Of a stretch of DNA of 8,158 nucleotides, positions 1-7,066 are shown in pieces. The translations under genes were made by a program, and so were the position numbers. The notes beneath the pieces are model-generated. The model worked only from the letters and a program-made list of their open reading frames with translations, had not been told where the DNA came from and made no database searches. Each line of letters starts with the position of its first letter. Position 1 is the stretch's first letter. Location: positions 1 through 8,158 of the forward strand of contig CAVDSU010000099.1 in NCBI GenBank assembly GCA_963611685.1, read 5' to 3'. The DNA is from UBA1724 sp963611685. GTDB taxonomy: Bacteria > Verrucomicrobiota > Lentisphaeria > Oligosphaerales > Oligosphaeraceae.

Positions 1-577
1 CCCCCACACAATCCTTATAACTCAAATTGCGCAACCAAACATTCCAGCAGTGCGCCAATTCCTCCCGCGGCACCCTCGAACGATTTTCAAAGAGCAATTT
101 CATGAAAAGTGCGCTCTTCTTCCCATCCCTATTGTCCCACGGCGAGCGTCTACTCGACAGATCAAAGCTGTTCCTCGGCAGCATAAAGCGGCTCCTCAAA
201 ACTTCGGAGAAACGTAGCCACTTCTTCGGATTTGCGGACAGAGTCTCAAGAACCCCCGGAGCACTCAGGCGCTCCAGCATAACCTTAAAAACCTCATCAT
301 AGTCCTTCAAAACACTTGCAAAATAGCTTTCCGTATTCAAATGCCATTCATCCCATTCCCATGATTCGATCTCCCGATTAAACCAGTATTGCACCACCTG
401 ATCCAAACTCCGCTCCCGCTCCTCTTGGGTGAGAGACTCCTCTTCAAGGTTGCTTGCCATTGTGTTTTCTCCTACAAAAGACTCCCCGACAATTCCACCA
501 CTCGTCGAGCGCGCCAGATCCAGATTCCGCTCCCGCTCTTCCTGAATGAGAGACTCCTCTTCAAAGTTGCTTGCCAT
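1..577 (-). CDS. Gene B: partial paralogue of gene A, function unknown (3' end beyond window)
   Basis: This frame is open on the minus strand from an ATG at 577 to the left edge (192 codons, no stop), so the gene is cut by the window. I do not recognise a named family. It resembles gene A next to it: both have a charged start followed by a W-F-N/K-R segment, then a shared core (LSAPGVLETLSANPKK here, LSLPGTLEALAAKPEQ in A), then RVPREELAHCWNVWL here against RVSRQELAKVWNVFL in A. B carries roughly 20 extra residues in the core and a Trp-rich stretch (WFNREIESWEWDEW). Two in-frame starts are possible, at 577 and 460, each preceded by the same AGGAG site 8 nt upstream, because of a 117-bp duplication; the shorter form would have 153 residues in view. 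GC content is near 50%, lower than in the ATPase genes. The missing part may carry the ankyrin-like region seen in A. Being a gene is well supported; its role is unknown. Confidence 0.8.
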   Translation of the reverse strand, partial: MASNFEEESLIQEERERNLDLARSTSGGIVGESFVGENTMASNLEEESLTQEERERSLDQVVQYWFNREIESWEWDEWHLNTESYFASVLKDYDEVFKVMLERLSAPGVLETLSANPKKWLRFSEVLRSRFMLPRNSFDLSSRRSPWDNRDGKKSALFMKLLFENRSRVPREELAHCWNVWLRNLSYKDCVG

Positions 578-634
578 TGTGTTTTCTCCTACAAAAGATT
601 CGCCGTCAATTCCATCACTTGTCAGGCGCGCCAG
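401..634. repeat. Two head-to-tail 117-bp repeats across the gene A/gene B junction
   Basis: Positions 401-517 and 518-634 align without gaps. By hand I count 14 mismatches in 117, about 88% identity. The right copy holds the last codons and TGA stop of gene A, the spacer, an AGGAG site, the ATG at 577 and the next 20 codons. The left copy repeats all of this within the reading frame of gene B, but the base changes turn the copied gene A stop (TGA) into CGA. The period is 39 codons, so frame is kept. The two translated units differ at 6 of 39 residues, and several changes are silent. It can be read as a junction duplication, or as the remnant of a lost middle paralogue whose 5' and 3' ends were fused. 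Confidence 0.93.
469..473 (-). promoter_or_regulatory. Second ribosome binding site, for the alternative gene B start at 460
   Basis: On the minus strand AGGAG lies 8 nt before the ATG at 458-460. The surrounding 30 bases are identical to those around the site at 586-590, which serves the ATG at 575-577. Both starts are in the same frame, so sequence alone does not decide between them. The internal site could give a protein 39 residues shorter. Confidence 0.6.
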
Positions 635-1488
635 TAACGCCACCAGTCCGGCCAGACGCTTTGGCTGAACGTCTCACCATATCGGTTGCGTAGCTCATAG
701 AAGTGTTTTTTCTGATCATCGTTCAGGGTCTCGCAGAGGTCAATCCACGTGATTCCGGCCTGGTTGGCATTTTCGGGATCGCAGCCGTGTTCCCGGAAGA
801 AGCGCGTCACGCTTGTTACGCAATCGCTTGCAAACCAGAGAGTTTCCAGGTTATGTATGGCATACCACAGCAGATTTCGTCCGAAGGCGTCCCGGACGGC
901 TCCCACGGTCCCGGGCTTGACCTCCTCGATGATCTCCAGCATCGGCACCGCCTTCGCATCGGGGAAATTCGCCACCAGGAGACAGCAGAGTTCCGAGAGG
1001 GGAATGACCTCGTCGGGGATCTTGTCGTTTTCCAGAAGTTCCGCAGAGTTCTTTCCGTGTTGACCATTCTTCGCCAGCAGATAGGCGTCATCCTCCTGGC
1101 ACACCACGTAGCCGCCATCTGGCGCATCGACGAACACGGGTCTTTGGAGCGCCTTTAAGAAATCGTCCCAGCCTTCCAGGAAGACATTCCAGACTTTTGC
1201 CAGCTCCTGCCGCGAAACCCTCTCGCGATTCGCAAGCAGGAACTTCAGGAATAGCAGCCGACTTGTCGAAAGCAGGCGTTTTTTCACGAATTCGGAGAGA
1301 GTCCAGCACTGTTCCGGCTTGGCGGCCAGCGCCTCGAGAGTCCCGGGCAGCGACAATCCCTCCCGCAGAGTCTCAAAATGCACTCTCCCGCTCTGCCGAC
1401 TCCGTTTGAACCAGCTCTTGACTCGCCGGACAAGCCTCTCCTGCTCCTTCTTCTGGCATACTATAATCCCCTGCCCCTTTTCCCTCAT
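622..1488 (-). CDS. Gene A: unknown protein with ankyrin-like C-terminal region
   Basis: I do not recognise the family of this 288-aa protein. The ATG at 1488 is chosen because a GAGGAGG site sits just upstream and overlaps the TAG stop of the preceding gene; the open frame upstream of it only shadows that gene. Residues 1-115 are basic and match gene B. Residues 120-195 include a leucine-rich segment around ELCCLLVANFPDA. Residues 197-255 look like ankyrin repeats: DAFGRNLLWYAIHN resembles the usual D-x-x-G-x-T-x-L-H-x-A start, followed by a helix pair ending REHGCDPENANQAGITWIDL, close to the usual GADPNxxNxxGxTPLDLA. The C-terminus is very rich in tryptophan (WPDWWRYW). I see no signal peptide or membrane segment. 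Its place after the ATPase and protease genes suggests an adaptor, substrate or effector; this is inference. An ankyrin fold is moderately likely from the motif alone. Confidence 0.85.
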   Translation of the reverse strand: MREKGQGIIVCQKKEQERLVRRVKSWFKRSRQSGRVHFETLREGLSLPGTLEALAAKPEQCWTLSEFVKKRLLSTSRLLFLKFLLANRERVSRQELAKVWNVFLEGWDDFLKALQRPVFVDAPDGGYVVCQEDDAYLLAKNGQHGKNSAELLENDKIPDEVIPLSELCCLLVANFPDAKAVPMLEIIEEVKPGTVGAVRDAFGRNLLWYAIHNLETLWFASDCVTSVTRFFREHGCDPENANQAGITWIDLCETLNDDQKKHFYELRNRYGETFSQSVWPDWWRYWRA

Positions 1489-1499
1489 CGGCTCCTCCT

Positions 1500-2816
1500 C
1501 TATTCCAAATGCGCCACGCGTCCCCACGGCACGGGCGTCTTTCCATCGTTCGTAAGAATCCACATGACGGGATATGCGGGCGCACGATCCGGTGCACTCC
1601 CATAGCCGTCCGTGAAGAAGACCATCAGATCGGGATTTGCACGGCTGTGGGTCTTCACGTATTCGAAGACGGGCCGGAAATCCGTTCCGCCACCACCCTT
1701 CACCTTCCATTTCTTGTCGGGAGGCGGAAGCCTATCCTGGGTGTAGTGCTCCACATCCTGGATCGTGTCGTCGCACTGAATGACCTCCAAGTCGAATTTG
1801 CCGAAGGACCGCATCAGGGAGACGAGCTCGGCAAAGAAGACCGGAAGATCATTGCTGGTGCTTCCACTGGTATCCAGCGCCACCACCGCCCGCAGGGACT
1901 CGCCACACATGCTGGGCAGATAGAGATCCTGCCAGACATGCCGACGGGAGGGCGGCAGCCAACGGCGCTGCCCGCCATAGCAGATGGTGACGAATTGCTT
2001 CAGGAGCTCCTGCCAAGGCAGCGAGGGCTTCTGGAGAAACTCCAGAAGCCGCTTAATCTCCGCCGGGAGCGTCCCCTGCGCGCGCTCAATTTGCTGTGCC
2101 GAGGCGATGGCGCGCGCACGCGCATGCTCTACCGTCGTTTCCGTGACACGGGGAGCGTAGTCACTGTCCACCACAAGCGCGCCATTTCCCGGTGCGCCGT
2201 CATTCGAGGATGCGTCCGCGGCGACGTTTCCCTCCGGGACTTCGGGGGCGGCATCTCCCGGGTAGACGTGTTTGTCGAAGCTCTCCTCTCCCGAGCCGAA
2301 GGCCTCATTTCGACTCTTTTCCTGCTCTTCGGAGGGGGCGCCCTTTTCCTTTTTCTCGGGGGATTTCGGCAGCAGCTCGTAGATTTCCTCGGCAGAGAGC
2401 CCCTGCCAACATGGGTCATGCGGGAGCACGAAGGGCTCGGACATCCTCTCATCCTTCAAGGCGAAATGGATCTCCAGATCCGCCGCGATGTTGAAGCGCC
2501 TATGATCGCGGTCTTGGCGGCGGGCAAAATGCAGAAAGACGCAATGCCAGATCTCGTGCGCCAAGACGAAGAGCCGTTCATCTTGCTTCAGCTTCGCGTA
2601 GAAATCGACATCCACGAAGATATTGTCGCCGTCGGTGGCGGCGGTACCCAGCCGGTCGTCGCGCACGGGAATCAATTCCATGCGCATGATGATTCCGCCG
2701 ATGAAGGGCCAGCGCATCAGGAGCCTATGCCGATCCTGGGTGAGCTGTTCCAGGCAGACCCGCTTGCGGCGCTCCTCCGCCTGGTTGGGGGCTCTGGTGA
2801 GAATTTTTCGTTCCAT
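1500..2816 (-). CDS. Metallopeptidase-like plus VWA-like protein (DUF2201 type)
   Basis: This 438-aa protein matches the organisation of the DUF2201 families. The N-terminal domain (about residues 20-125) has LAHEIWHCVFLHFAR with the HExxH zinc motif at H87, E88 and H91, followed by FNIAADLEIHF, where D113 sits at the position expected for a further ligand. Residues 150-215 form an acidic, low-complexity linker. The C-terminal VWA-like domain (about 305-438) has an intact MIDAS: DTSGS at 315-319, GGGGTDF at 374-380 and FTDG at 401-404. Proteins of this kind are usually encoded beside a MoxR ATPase, as here, and VWA partners of MoxR proteins are thought to act as metal-dependent cochaperones. 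The N-terminal domain is called a putative metallopeptidase in the family; no activity can be read from sequence. The start at 2816 has a GGGAGG site upstream, 17 nt after the MoxR gene stop. No signal peptide is seen, so it is likely cytoplasmic. Confidence 0.93.
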   Translation of the reverse strand: MERKILTRAPNQAEERRKRVCLEQLTQDRHRLLMRWPFIGGIIMRMELIPVRDDRLGTAATDGDNIFVDVDFYAKLKQDERLFVLAHEIWHCVFLHFARRQDRDHRRFNIAADLEIHFALKDERMSEPFVLPHDPCWQGLSAEEIYELLPKSPEKKEKGAPSEEQEKSRNEAFGSGEESFDKHVYPGDAAPEVPEGNVAADASSNDGAPGNGALVVDSDYAPRVTETTVEHARARAIASAQQIERAQGTLPAEIKRLLEFLQKPSLPWQELLKQFVTICYGGQRRWLPPSRRHVWQDLYLPSMCGESLRAVVALDTSGSTSNDLPVFFAELVSLMRSFGKFDLEVIQCDDTIQDVEHYTQDRLPPPDKKWKVKGGGGTDFRPVFEYVKTHSRANPDLMVFFTDGYGSAPDRAPAYPVMWILTNDGKTPVPWGRVAHLE

Positions 2817-2833
2817 GCGTCACCCTCCCTCCC

Positions 2834-3973
2834 CTAGAACTTCACGTGCTTCTTCATCGCCGCGCCGTGGGTGGCAGACCACGCCTTGTAGGACTTGTGC
2901 TGATACAGACGGGTCGCTGCCTCCTTGCGCTCCAGCACGCCGCAGCCATTCATGACGTCCATCATCACCATGCAGGCAAAGTCGCTGGAGAGCTCCAGGC
3001 TGATGCGGAAGAATCCATCCAGGAGGGCCTCGGCGTCGGCCTGATCGCGTCCGCGCCAGACATAATACGTCATCGCCGCGCACAGGGCGTACTTCCGATC
3101 CACCTTCTGGGGAATGGTGACGGGCACGGAGGGATTCCGCATCATCTTCAGGACGTCGTCGAAGCAGGCGTTGAGCTTGTGGTATTCGTAGAACTCCAGT
3201 CCAGCGCGGTTCCCCACCAGGCCATAGACCAGCTTTCGCTGGAGCCCCTCGTCGTCCTCGGGGGCAATTCCCAGCATGACGCTGACGCGTTCCCAGGCGC
3301 GGGGCGTCGGCCATCCGCGCTCCAGATTCTCGTCATTTTGGCGGAAAAGGCATTCGGGGCGGAAGCGGAGGAATCCGACGACGGAGGGGTGGATTCCGTG
3401 GAGCGTCGCCCAGTGCACCCAGGACTCCACGTCCTCGGCCAGCTCCACATGGAGGAAGCGGTTTGCCAGGGCGGAGGACATGGTGGTGGAGACGGCGGCG
3501 TCCTCCACGCGGTTGCCCGCCGCGCAGATATACCATCCGTCGGGCACCTTGTAGAGATCTCCCAGACGGCGGTCGAGGATGAGCTCGTAGGCGGCCACCT
3601 GCAGCGAGCGGTCGGCGGCGGTCAGCTCGTCGAAGAGAAGGATTCCGCGTCCCTCACGGGGCCATTCGCCGGAGACCAGCCAATCCACCTTCTTGTTGTC
3701 ACGGTCGGGCACGGGCAGTCCCCGCACATCCACGGGCTCCCGCTGTGCCAGGCGCACGTCGATGAAGCCGATGCCCATCTCCTCGGCGATGCCGCGGATG
3801 ATGGAGGACTTTCCGAGTCCTGGGGCGCCCCACACCATCAGGGGCGGCAAGACCTTCGCGTGCTCCGGATGCGCCTCCAGCGCCTTGAGCTGCATGCGGA
3901 GGATATTCTCCAGCTGGTCGCCAGAGATGCGGTTGTGCATATCCACGAGAGCATTGTTATTCTTGCCTTCCAT
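2834..3973 (-). CDS. MoxR-type AAA+ ATPase
   Basis: A 379-aa single-module AAA+ ATPase. The Walker A motif is GAPGLGKSS (49-57), Walker B is ILLFDELT (111-118), sensor 1 is AAGN (151-154) and the arginine finger lies in ALANRF (R172). QREPVDVRGLP (77-87) and the WPTPRAWE segment (221-228) are typical of the MoxR-like proteins that pair with DUF2201/VWA proteins. Such ATPases act as chaperones that remodel or activate protein targets together with a VWA partner; the partner here is the next gene, 17 nt downstream. The ATG at 3973 follows an AGGAG site by 9 nt and starts 17 nt after the clpP stop, so translation is likely coupled. Residues 230-379 are helical-looking and have no motif I recognise; they probably form the lid and a family-specific C-terminal region. 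All key ATPase residues are present, so it should be active. Confidence 0.95.
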   Translation of the reverse strand: MEGKNNNALVDMHNRISGDQLENILRMQLKALEAHPEHAKVLPPLMVWGAPGLGKSSIIRGIAEEMGIGFIDVRLAQREPVDVRGLPVPDRDNKKVDWLVSGEWPREGRGILLFDELTAADRSLQVAAYELILDRRLGDLYKVPDGWYICAAGNRVEDAAVSTTMSSALANRFLHVELAEDVESWVHWATLHGIHPSVVGFLRFRPECLFRQNDENLERGWPTPRAWERVSVMLGIAPEDDEGLQRKLVYGLVGNRAGLEFYEYHKLNACFDDVLKMMRNPSVPVTIPQKVDRKYALCAAMTYYVWRGRDQADAEALLDGFFRISLELSSDFACMVMMDVMNGCGVLERKEAATRLYQHKSYKAWSATHGAAMKKHVKF

Positions 3974-3990
3974 GGCGGTCTTCTCCTATT

Positions 3991-4578
3991 CTAGTTGTTT
4001 TCCATCTTGGACTCCAAAACACGATCCACCAGGCCATTGGCGACGGCCTCCCCGGCGGACATAAAAAAATCGCGGTCGCTCTGCAGGCGGATCTCCTCGG
4101 CGGGACGCCCCGTGTGGCTCGACAGAATTTCGTAGAGCGCGTCCTTCAGCCGCTGGATTTCGCGCGCCTGGATGTCGATATCGGCGGCGGTGCCCTCGAA
4201 GCCCCCGGAGGGCTGGTGGAGCATGATGCGAGAGTGCGGCAGGGCGAAGCGCTTTCCGGCGGCGCCTGCGGCCAGGAGGACGGCGCCCATGGAGGCGGCC
4301 TGTCCCAGGCAGTAGGTCCTCACAGGGCAGGAGATCATCTGCATGGTGTCGTAGATCGCCAGTCCCGCGGTGACGCTTCCGCCGGGGCTGTTGATGTACA
4401 GATGGATGTCCTTCTTGGGATCCTGGGACTGCAGGAAGAGCATCTGCGCCACCAGCGAATTCGCCACGTCGTCGTCGATGGGAGTGCCCAGCATGACGAC
4501 GCGGTCTTTCAGCAGTCGGGAATAGATGTCGTAGTGGCGTTCGCCGCCTGCGGTTTGCTCAATGACAAACGGGACCAT
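3991..4578 (-). CDS. clpP: ClpP-family serine protease subunit
   Basis: A full-length ClpP of 195 aa, close to the usual size. The catalytic triad is complete: Ser96 in GQAASMGA, His121 in IMLHQPSGG and Asp170 in SDRDFFMSA. YINSPGGSV (61-69) forms the oxyanion-hole strand, and the handle region around residues 130-150 has the usual DIDIQAREI pattern. ClpP forms a double-heptamer chamber that degrades unfolded proteins fed in by an AAA+ partner. The start at 4578 follows AGGAG at 4586-4590 by 7 nt; the longer open frame to 4818 overlaps the upstream gene and has no such site. The start MVPFVIEQT is the typical ClpP N-terminus. It does not sit beside clpX or tig as many housekeeping clpP genes do, but between two unusual AAA+ genes, so it is probably an accessory copy. 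Whether the genome has another clpP cannot be seen here. Confidence 0.97.
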   Translation of the reverse strand: MVPFVIEQTAGGERHYDIYSRLLKDRVVMLGTPIDDDVANSLVAQMLFLQSQDPKKDIHLYINSPGGSVTAGLAIYDTMQMISCPVRTYCLGQAASMGAVLLAAGAAGKRFALPHSRIMLHQPSGGFEGTAADIDIQAREIQRLKDALYEILSSHTGRPAEEIRLQSDRDFFMSAGEAVANGLVDRVLESKMENN

Positions 4579-4585
4579 AAATTTA

Positions 4586-4590
4586 CTCCT
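4586..4590 (-). promoter_or_regulatory. Ribosome binding site of clpP
   Basis: AGGAG on the minus strand lies 7 nt before the ATG at 4578 and fixes the start of clpP against a longer frame that would begin at 4818. The 88-nt gap around it (4579-4666) has no clear terminator hairpin, so readthrough from the upstream ATPase gene is likely. Confidence 0.8.
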
Positions 4591-4666
4591 ATTTTTGAAT
4601 TCCGCCGCCCGGGACCTTTTCTCCCGCAAAACGGCACAGCCTCGTTGCTTCTTGCCTCTCTCCCTC

Positions 4667-7066
4667 CTACTCCTGGAAGCCGATGCCGTGGCGCTCCTCG
4701 CCCAGGCCACGGTAGCAGCCCTGGGAATCCCGGGACTGCGCTTCCTGACGAAGCGCCTCAACGATCTCGCGGCCAGAGAGCCCCTCGTTCTCCAAGTAGA
4801 AGAGCTGCTGGCGCACATTGCGGAAGTCGGAGGGCGTCAGGCGCTCGATATTGTGGAGGGCACGGAGGTCTTCGGGGGAGAGTGCGGGGGCTCCCAGGGG
4901 GCCGAAGTAGGTGCGGTAGAAGACCTCCTTTCCCGCATGGTCCAGGAAATCGAAGTGCAGTCGGAAGGTGAAGCGGCGCAGTGCGGCGGGATCCAGCCGT
5001 TGGATGAGGTTCGTGGAGACGATGAAAATGCCATTGAAGTTCTCCATTTCCGCCAGGAGGGTATTGACCTGGCTGACCTCCCAGGAGCGCTGGGCGCCAT
5101 CCCGGGGAGCGAGCAGGGAGTCGCCTTCGTCCAAGAAGAGGATCTCGTCATTCTTCTCGGCCTCGGCAAATGCCGCCGCCAACAGCTCCTCGGTGCCGCC
5201 CACATACCGGGAGAGCAGATCGGAGGCGTTCTTGACGTTCAGCTTCCGGCCCAGGCGCTTGGACAGATACTTGACGAATTCGGTCTTGCCACTGCCCGGC
5301 ACGCCGTGCAGCAGCAGATTCAGGCGCGGGCGGTCCCGCAGACCGCCCCCCAGACGATCCCGCGACGACAGGAAGTTCCGGCAGACCTGCAGGAGGCGCT
5401 CCGGACGGATGCCGCCGTGGATGTTCAGTCCCTCCAGCGAGTAGTCCCGCGCGGGCTCCAGGGCGTCCTCCCGGGAGCGCCGGATGCCCAACAGGGTGCA
5501 GTGCGCCTGCAGGAAGGTGGAGATGCACTCCTCGAAGGACTTTTGGGGATCCTTGGCGACCAGCGCGGCGGCATTCTTCACCGAGAGCGCGATGCCGCCG
5601 GCATTGACCTTGTAGCGGCGGGAGGCGCTCTCGACGAACTCCCGCGACAGCTTGCCCTCGCACTGCTCCTTCTTCAGGCAGTTCTCCCAGATGCGCATGC
5701 GGGTCTCGGGAAGGAGCTCGTCGAAGAGCACGGAGTAGTCGAAGCGGCGGCGAGAGGAGCGCGCGATAGCCTCCTGGGGGGAGTTGCAGATCCAGAGGAC
5801 GGTGTGGCGGTTTTCGTCAATGGCGGCATTGAGCTGTCCCTTGGTGATCGCGCCGTCCGGGCAAAGGAAGAATCTCCCGGGGAAGTCGCCCACCTTGTTG
5901 GCCTCGATCATGTCGTCGCATTCGTCCACCACCAAGATGCACTTCTCGGGATCCAGCTGCCGCTGCGCCGCCGCCAGCGCCGCATACCGGAAGCTGCACG
6001 AGTAGTGGTGGCGCGTGGCGTCGCGCTCGGTCTGCGCGATGAAGTAGAGTTCCCGCCCCAGATGCGCCGCCAGCGAGACCGCAAAGCTGGTCTTTCCGGC
6101 GCCCGCCGCGCCGTAGAGCAGGATGGACCGTCCGCAGGAGGCGGGCTTGGAGCGCACCATGTCGGAGATGACCGCGCCGTGGTTCTCGGCGATCTTTCCG
6201 TGGAACTCCCAGGGGAGCGCCTCCTCGGTGCAACGGGTCCAGAAGCGCTCGGTGAGCGCCTGGGTGCCCACGCCCTGGAGGTAGTTGACGAAGGCGCGGT
6301 TCAGGTCGCCGTCGTCGTCAATGACGCCATACTTCCGGAGATTCCCCTTCCCGGAGAGAGAGTACGACAGCTGACTCTCCGTCATGCCGGAAGACACCGC
6401 CAATTTCCGGAGGTCGATCGCCCCCCGGAAGGTCCGGAAATCCAAGTCCCCCAGCTTCAGCTCCTCATTCTCCTTCAGGAAGAGCACGACCATCAGCTCA
6501 CGCTCGCTGTCCTCGAGCCCCAGGCACTTCTGGAGCTCATCGACACGCGTCTCGAAGGCGCTGGAACGGTGGGTGGGGGCTCCCAGACACAACCGGTATT
6601 CCGCCCCGCGGATGCCCATGGCGTCCGCCAGCATCTGCCAGATGCGCTTGCGGTTCGCGATCGTCCTGTAGAGCGCCTCCAGGACGTCGTCGCCATCGGG
6701 CCACACGGAATCGGGGAAGGCGCGGTAGTAGCGCCCACTCCCCATAACTTGCTCCAGGAAGGCCTTCTGGCTCTTCTTGACGGGAATCAGGGCGTCCAGA
6801 ATCGCCTGGAGCTCGGCACGGCGCATCGACGGCGCCACGGTCCTCCAGAGCTCGTCCTCGGTGATGTCCTGGGGGGGAGCATGACGGAAAACTCGCTCCA
6901 TCACCTGGCAGCGCTTCATCTCCAGAAAGGGATCCACCTGCTCCCCAAATAAACGCTCATCTTCCAACGCCACCAAAGGATCCTTCTCCGACTTCACCAC
7001 CGGACTCTTCTTCGCCTTCACGCTTGCCTTCGTCTCCTGATTCTTCTTCTCTTTTGCCTCTGCCAT
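4667..7066 (-). CDS. Double AAA+ ATPase, candidate unfoldase partner of ClpP
   Basis: A 799-aa protein. Residues 1-30 are Lys-rich and probably disordered. Residues 40-300 are helical-looking with no firm domain match; the stretch 215-255 has a winged-helix-like feel. Module 1 (about 305-500) has Walker A GAAGAGKTS (319-327), Walker B ILVVDECDD (377-385), Asn428 as probable sensor 1 and SRRRFD (438-443) as a likely arginine finger. Module 2 (about 575-770) is closer to classical AAA proteins (COG0464-like): Walker A GVPGSGKTE (588-596), pore-loop-like YVGG (621-624), Walker B ILFLDEGDS (642-650), sensor 1 STN (684-686) and RRF (697-699). Both modules look able to use ATP. The last nine residues are ERHGIGFQE; IGF is like the ClpP-docking tripeptide of ClpX, and clpP follows directly. 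It is not ClpA, ClpC or ClpX: no Clp N-domain or zinc finger is seen. ATG 7066 was chosen over GTG 7162 because GGGAG lies 10 nt upstream and the extension is Trp/Arg-rich noise. The unfoldase role is inference. Confidence 0.93.
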   Translation of the reverse strand: MAEAKEKKNQETKASVKAKKSPVVKSEKDPLVALEDERLFGEQVDPFLEMKRCQVMERVFRHAPPQDITEDELWRTVAPSMRRAELQAILDALIPVKKSQKAFLEQVMGSGRYYRAFPDSVWPDGDDVLEALYRTIANRKRIWQMLADAMGIRGAEYRLCLGAPTHRSSAFETRVDELQKCLGLEDSERELMVVLFLKENEELKLGDLDFRTFRGAIDLRKLAVSSGMTESQLSYSLSGKGNLRKYGVIDDDGDLNRAFVNYLQGVGTQALTERFWTRCTEEALPWEFHGKIAENHGAVISDMVRSKPASCGRSILLYGAAGAGKTSFAVSLAAHLGRELYFIAQTERDATRHHYSCSFRYAALAAAQRQLDPEKCILVVDECDDMIEANKVGDFPGRFFLCPDGAITKGQLNAAIDENRHTVLWICNSPQEAIARSSRRRFDYSVLFDELLPETRMRIWENCLKKEQCEGKLSREFVESASRRYKVNAGGIALSVKNAAALVAKDPQKSFEECISTFLQAHCTLLGIRRSREDALEPARDYSLEGLNIHGGIRPERLLQVCRNFLSSRDRLGGGLRDRPRLNLLLHGVPGSGKTEFVKYLSKRLGRKLNVKNASDLLSRYVGGTEELLAAAFAEAEKNDEILFLDEGDSLLAPRDGAQRSWEVSQVNTLLAEMENFNGIFIVSTNLIQRLDPAALRRFTFRLHFDFLDHAGKEVFYRTYFGPLGAPALSPEDLRALHNIERLTPSDFRNVRQQLFYLENEGLSGREIVEALRQEAQSRDSQGCYRGLGEERHGIGFQE

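Noticed and set aside
401..634. CRISPR array
   Set aside because: Only two adjacent 117-bp units with no spacers between them; this is a coding-junction duplication.
27..637. Two plus-strand frames (27-302 and 389-637) at the left edge
   Set aside because: They are antisense to gene B, whose minus-strand frame has a paralogue, good ribosome binding sites and a natural start; the inner repeat in the second frame is only the 117-bp DNA repeat.
1489..1710. N-terminal extension of gene A up to 1710
   Set aside because: It overlaps the end of the VWA gene in another frame; the GAGGAGG site before 1488 marks the start.
3764..3772. IGF tripeptide in the MoxR ATPase (residues 68-70) as a second ClpP-docking motif
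   Set aside because: It lies in a core beta strand just after the Walker A helix (GIGFIDVRL), so it should be buried. It also shows that the tripeptide can occur by chance, a caution for the tail motif of the double-AAA+ protein.
1509..3994. Long plus-strand frames (1509-2837 and 2846-3994) antisense to the VWA and MoxR genes
   Set aside because: Same antisense effect; no recognisable motifs and no ribosome binding sites, while the minus strand carries intact MIDAS, HEIWH and AAA+ motifs.
4579..4818. N-terminal extension of ClpP up to 4818
   Set aside because: It overlaps the 3' end of the double-AAA+ gene, is Arg/Ser-rich noise, and ClpP starts properly at 4578 with AGGAG upstream.
4562..6952. 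796-codon plus-strand open frame antisense to the double-AAA+ gene
   Set aside because: It is a GC-driven shadow: it has no domain motifs, is rich in Gly/Ala/Val/Glu/Leu runs, and the opposite strand encodes clear Walker A and B motifs.
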